This document shows, in pieces, positions 59,421-64,000 of a stretch of 64,000 bases of DNA. The notes under the pieces are model-generated. The model ran no database searches. It had not been told where the DNA came from and saw nothing but the letters and a program-made list of their open reading frames with translations. Positions within the stretch are counted from its first letter, which is position 1. Each line of letters opens with the position of its first letter. The position numbers and the translations under genes are program-made. Source of the DNA: Hetaerina americana (lineage: Eukaryota > Arthropoda > Insecta > Odonata > Calopterygidae); assembly GCA_022747635.1 (NCBI GenBank), contig JAKTNV010000003.1:28376551-28440550 (forward strand), written 5' to 3'.

Positions 59421-61780
59421 CCCACAGATCGCGCTGTCCTTCCTTGGGCCTATGGTCATTTGTTCCAGGCTCAAAGTAGCAAAGTTTCGGGGGAGGTAAT
59501 TGTGTCCCGAGCAGATAACAGCAATGTTACCTGCCAGCTTTCAGGGCGCAAATGCATCACGGGACGCGGTTACATTCGTGAGTTGCATCGACTTATAATT
59601 GCCGTCGAGAACGGGCGCTTGAATCTAGTTTCCTGGCAATAAATGTAGTGATGTCATTTTTCATTCCTCCGACGTGTTTGCCTTCATTGAACACCTCGCT
59701 GGCACAATTAATGCCTATTGCTTCAGTTAACATGGTTAACGGGGTGGGTGGCGTATACAACAAGCAAAATCCGTAAGTTCAAATCTACGGTTAGAATCCT
59801 GCTAAGGATGCAGGTGCTGGCTACCACACGACTAATGCGTACACTCGAGCCTGTTTCTTCCGACCATACATACCTTCAACATGAGTTCCTCGCTCGGATT
59901 TCCCCCCTTTCACTGCCTTCAGTACAATGTTTTCCAAACTTTGCTCTTTTAGTAAAACTTACGTGATCATAGGAGTTCAGGGCATTCAAATCCATACATC
60001 TATCCAATACATTTTTTATTATTAGTTTACTTGAAATATTGCATCGCCAAAATCGTTTTTGTACCTATTTCCACTCTTGAAAAAAGACTAACTCCTATTG
60101 GATCCCATTTATATTTCATTATTATTGTTTTCTTTATTTTTTGTAATTGCTTATGCACCTATTGCAATGTTTCGCTTTCAGTATTTCGAGGACTCGAGAT
60201 GGCATCTACGGCCTTCAAAAAAGTTATGATATCATTCATTTGGACAAGTACTTCACACATTTTCTCGCCAATTTCCAAACTGACGAGTCATGAGATATTT
60301 AAAGTATCTCCAAAAACTCGCGAATGTCACATTTTTTTCTTGGCCAGGCAGATAACTAGTAATTTTGGTCATTCGGTTAAAATAAAACATTTAATCAACG
60401 CATCACCTCGATTTTTTTAGAGCAGTTGACGCTTCAAGCTGAAAGTCACGGTAAAGTTCCCAGTATTGCGTAGGGATGTGTAAAAGCGTGGCTCATTGCC
60501 TACGTCCAGTGCCTGGTCACCACACAAGGAAGGATAATATGTACATATAGTATACAACTTTCACGGAATTCATGTTTCTATTTTTCTAGCTTCTATCAGA
60601 AATATATATGGCTTACCTTTATAATATATATGACATTACCTTTAGACATACAGCTCTAGGTTAAACTAGCTCGTCAAAATATCCTTCGATCAAATATCTT
60701 GACCAGACCACTCGTTTCGAACTGTTCGTCGAAAGGCACAAACAAATCATTTTCCCCAAAACAACCAGGCTTTTCTTGGAGATTTATTCTAAATATGACG
60801 GAGGCGTGTAATATTTGCTTGGTTTCAGAGACTGTATGTTTGGAAGTTTGAACTAATATATAACCTCAACATATGCTAAACCTGCACTTCGGTAATTACG
60901 GAGAGCAACCGATAATGCTCTGAATACGTAGCGTAGGTTCAGAAACGAAAACCGGGGACACTCGTTGAAATATTTGCTTGAAAAGAGGTCCTTCGGATAC
61001 CACGGCGTAGAAACGTTTTGCTAACGTTTAAAGCGATTCCTAGAAAATAAACATGAGTATTTTGTTTAGTGTGGTCGTTGAAGCCGTAGAATTTTGCCAG
61101 TAAGGTACACCAACTCAACAACTGAAGTCCTATTACACCTTACAACGTTCCACGGCATCTCTTTCGTCAATGGGATACCTCAGACAAAGGAATACCCCCT
61201 AAGTACCGATAAAAAATCTCAACATCGGCGTATATTTTCTGTATTTCCCCACACTTTATTTCTATATTCGTCGAGGTATTCTGAAAAAAAATTTCAGGTG
61301 CTCCGTAAATTTATATGCCTTAATTGCTCTCAATCCTACCCAGAGAAGCTTAAATAATGTGGCTTCTCGAAGAAGTAGTACCGTCAATATTGTTCATAAC
61401 ACCGGCTAAAATTTCTCCCGTGTCGCAGTTTATGAAAATTACTCGGCACCTAGTCACAGAATTTCTGCATTCTGAAAGGATATGCCCAAACATCAGGAGG
61501 GAGAAACCGCTTCGGATTCTCATTTAAAAGAATAAAATAAAACCTGTGAAAAAGGACCGTGCATTCCATCTTTGCACTCGTAGCTTGGGTGTATTCCCTT
61601 TTGCTGATGCCTATAGATGCAGATATTTCAATCCCATTGTTACATGCCTATGTTAGTCGGTAGTTTGTGTGTTTGCATGTATGTGGAGTGTAAGATTTCT
61701 TGCATGAATGTATACAATGTTTTGTTTGTTGATTGTATAAAGTTGTGGCTTTTGCATGGAGTTTTTTTTTCTTTCTTGTT
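59421..61780. other. AT-rich stretch without recognised genes
   Basis: A plus-strand frame at 60,031-60,420 (129 codons, non-ATG start) is AT-driven and shows no domain. Nothing else stands out. Confidence 0.5.
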
Positions 61781-61783
61781 TAC

Positions 61784-61855
61784 GGGTGGTGTCCTAACAC
61801 CCCCCGCTACACGCCATTGCGGCGGCTTGCCGGGAATTAAGTAGATGTAGATGTT
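61784..61855 (+). repeat. LINE-type 3' end fragment, copy 2
   Basis: GGTGGTGTCCTAACACCCCC, ACACGCCATTGCGGCGGCTT, then GTAGATGTAGATG: a conserved block followed by a (GATGTA)n-like tail, as at the 3' ends of some insect non-LTR retrotransposons. It is similar to 58,806-58,870. Confidence 0.55.
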
Positions 61856-64000
61856 GCCTTCCAAACAGTCCATTGAAGAGTGCTGAATAGTTTATTGAGC
61901 GTTTCTGAAGCCGTATTAGTGACATATAAAGTCCTATATTCTCCGAAATTATTGTCTTAAGGTCCGAATCTTAGAAAGAGCTACCGCGTACTGTAATTCA
62001 CCTCATCCTTAAGCGTATATTCTACGTCACACATTACCTACGTCGACGGAATTCTTCCATCACGGAGTCATGCAATCGGATCCATAATGAGACGTTCCCT
62101 CCTACTTTTTTTGCCTCCTCATCTTGCCTCTCTCCAATCACTGAAGCCCTCCATTAAAACCAGCATTTCTTTCCTAGCCTTCCTCCCACACCGTATCTCT
62201 CGCACCCTCTGTCCTTCAAAACCCACAATCTAAATTCTCAAACCAACCCAGGCATATCCTCTTCTGAATTTCTCAAGGTTTTACAAACAAAAAAATACAA
62301 AAAAACCATTCCATATTTTACTTGACAAACGTTTTCGAAACATTGACCAATTTCTTCTCTTCCTTTTCGCTAATTGCCATTCGCCTGCTTAACTTCTTTT
62401 CTACCAAGGTTTTCCTCAGCACACAAAGACCTTCCCATGGAATAAAACTCTTCCGTCAACCGCAGCATCAGTCCACTTACCCTAATATTTATGTTGCTCA
62501 ACTCAGTGCCAAGAAACCTTAAGCTTTCGCTCTCAGCTTCATTTTTCGATGAGTCAAAGAAGCTTGAATTCTACGTAAGACTTAATAAACACTTTTCCTC
62601 CCACAACCTTTCTGAATTTACTTCATCTTTATCCTCCAATCAGTATTCTCGTTCACTCTTCACAATGCATTGAACGTGTATGCTGAGAAGTTACTCACGT
62701 GTGAAGACCCTTTTCTCAAGCCGCCGTTATCACTAAGCACTTAGATTTTACTCCAACTGCAAAGCGCGCTTTGTATTTTTGGTACTAGTATTACACGATG
62801 ACAACATCTCTAGACTTCATTCGCCATTGACCGAAATACAATCATTGAAGTACTCTAAAGACACATTTTGAGGTAGTGAGAACTTTATTCGTCCCAAAAT
62901 AATAAAAACCCAATGACTACCATTGAAATGATAAGATTTAACGTAAACTTCTAAGAGGAAAAAATCCAGCCACTTCACAATACACCGAGCATCTACGTAT
63001 TCACTTTACCATAGGAAAATTCCATATTGCTCACACCATCGATAAGTATATAGCTAACAAAAAACTTTGAGATCTCACCAAAGAACTTATAACAGTGTCC
63101 AGCGAAAATTTACGCGTTGCCGTAATCAGCATTGATGCGTCTAAGATCCGATCTACTCTTTATCTCTCTGATTCAATCGTACTTTTTTACTGGATAAAAG
63201 GTTAGATAACAGTCACCAGTGAAGGCGATAAGAGCAAAACATAAATAATAAAACAAGGTGAAAAGAAACATAAACTGCCTAAAAGTCGCATTCTGGTTTT
63301 ACGTATGAACTGCAGGAAACATTTCTCACAAACAGGAATAACTTAAAGTGAAAAAGGGAAAATAAAATACAGGGCTTTAAAATATACGCATGGAATTTAC
63401 TAGAGTACTATTGCCTTAATGTAAAAAGTCGCAAAGAAATTAGGGGCGAGTTCATGACCTTTTTATCTCAATTAATGGAGATGTTTACAAAGTGGGACTG
63501 TCATTTGACCGCCACGGCGTTGGGTCGACTACAAAAATTTCCCTTCCTGAAGTCTTATAGATCCTGTTTTCATAAAATATTTCTTTAATGCCTTATTTAC
63601 TATATGTGCACCTACTAACCACCACACCTTGCTGCTGTCCTCAATACACCGATTGCCCCACCCGTTTCCCTGAGAAATGCGTCTGCCTCTCGCCCGTCTC
63701 CATCCGTTCCGTCAACTATTCATACGGCTTCATTCTTAAATTCCTCGGCTCGAATTCCAAAGTTCGCGTTCTAGCAAGGGAACCGGTCTCGGCAAGAATG
63801 AACTATGCAGGGAAAAGTTATGTCTCCTCCAGTATGTGATACTCATTCCATTTGCACGACCTTCCAGGCAGCTTGGCAATCTTCCGTAATCATCCACCGC
63901 CGAGGCTTCCTGATCGGCGGACATGACAATGCTCCAGCAACAAAATAGAGATAGTTCGGAGAGAATAGACATCTCAGCTTCCGGTGGAATATAGAGCTAG
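61856..64000. other. Stretch without recognised genes
   Basis: Includes a pyrimidine-rich section (62,100-62,650) and short frames near 63,590-63,970 on both strands. None shows a domain I can name. Confidence 0.45.

Noticed and set aside
60031..60420. Plus-strand frame of 129 codons
   Set aside because: Non-ATG start, AT-driven composition, no domain.
62100..62680. Possible minus-strand LINE C-terminus
   Set aside because: The basic translated stretch resembles LINE tails only loosely. No RT or endonuclease motif could be found nearby.
1..64000. CRISPR arrays, operons, prophage or other prokaryotic systems
   Set aside because: No spaced direct repeats of CRISPR type and no tightly packed same-strand genes. 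The spliced gene and transposons are eukaryotic.

Overview
The window looks like a gene-poor, repeat-rich stretch of an arthropod nuclear genome, most likely an insect with a large genome. It is AT-rich and broken by CpG/polypurine islands. It holds decayed non-LTR retrotransposons, mariner-type DNA transposons and tRNA-derived SINEs. There is no operon-like packing and no prokaryotic signal. The species cannot be fixed from sequence alone.

The one host gene I can support lies on the minus strand between about 14.8 and 5.2 kb. It is a homologue of the secreted cystine-knot BMP/Wnt antagonists of the sclerostin/SOSTDC1 (Wise) family. Two exons are secure: 7107-6734 and 5566-5183, joined in phase 0 by a good GT-AG intron. 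A third, candidate first exon (14794-14539) carries a hydrophobic leader and ends in a strong donor of exactly the phase needed. Cysteine spacing matches the vertebrate family at every position, but the fifth family cysteine is serine and an extra cysteine follows the fourth. The loop between cysteines 4 and 5 is greatly expanded and the C-terminus is an arginine-rich tail.

Repeats by region: 1-2.0 kb, a 5'-truncated RTE-like LINE (+) with one frame broken only by stop codons; 2.0-2.3 kb, AT microsatellite and inverted repeats; 2.6, 11.1 and 18.1 kb, copies of one tRNA-derived SINE family, twice in head-to-head pairs; 8.0-8.3 kb, a mariner-derived MITE inside intron 1; 19.1-19.7 kb, a decayed mariner. 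At 20,978-21,730 (-) and 27,505-28,257 (+) are two 753-bp mariner deletion derivatives that differ by one base as far as I can read. Both keep an intact 132-codon DNA-binding-domain reading frame but lack the catalytic domain. At about 46.0-51.9 kb (-) is a decayed, near full-length I-like LINE (gag-like ORF1, APE endonuclease, RT, RNase H), next to the 3' part of an older relative (51.9-52.3 kb).

From 22 to 44 kb and 53 to 64 kb I see no host exon that can be defended. These stretches alternate AT-rich DNA with CpG/polypurine islands (near 24.3, 26.6, 29.9, 32.7, 35.0, 38.9, 41.1, 43.6, 57.2 and 59.2 kb). The islands hold long chance reading frames and may be regulatory or unannotated 5' ends.
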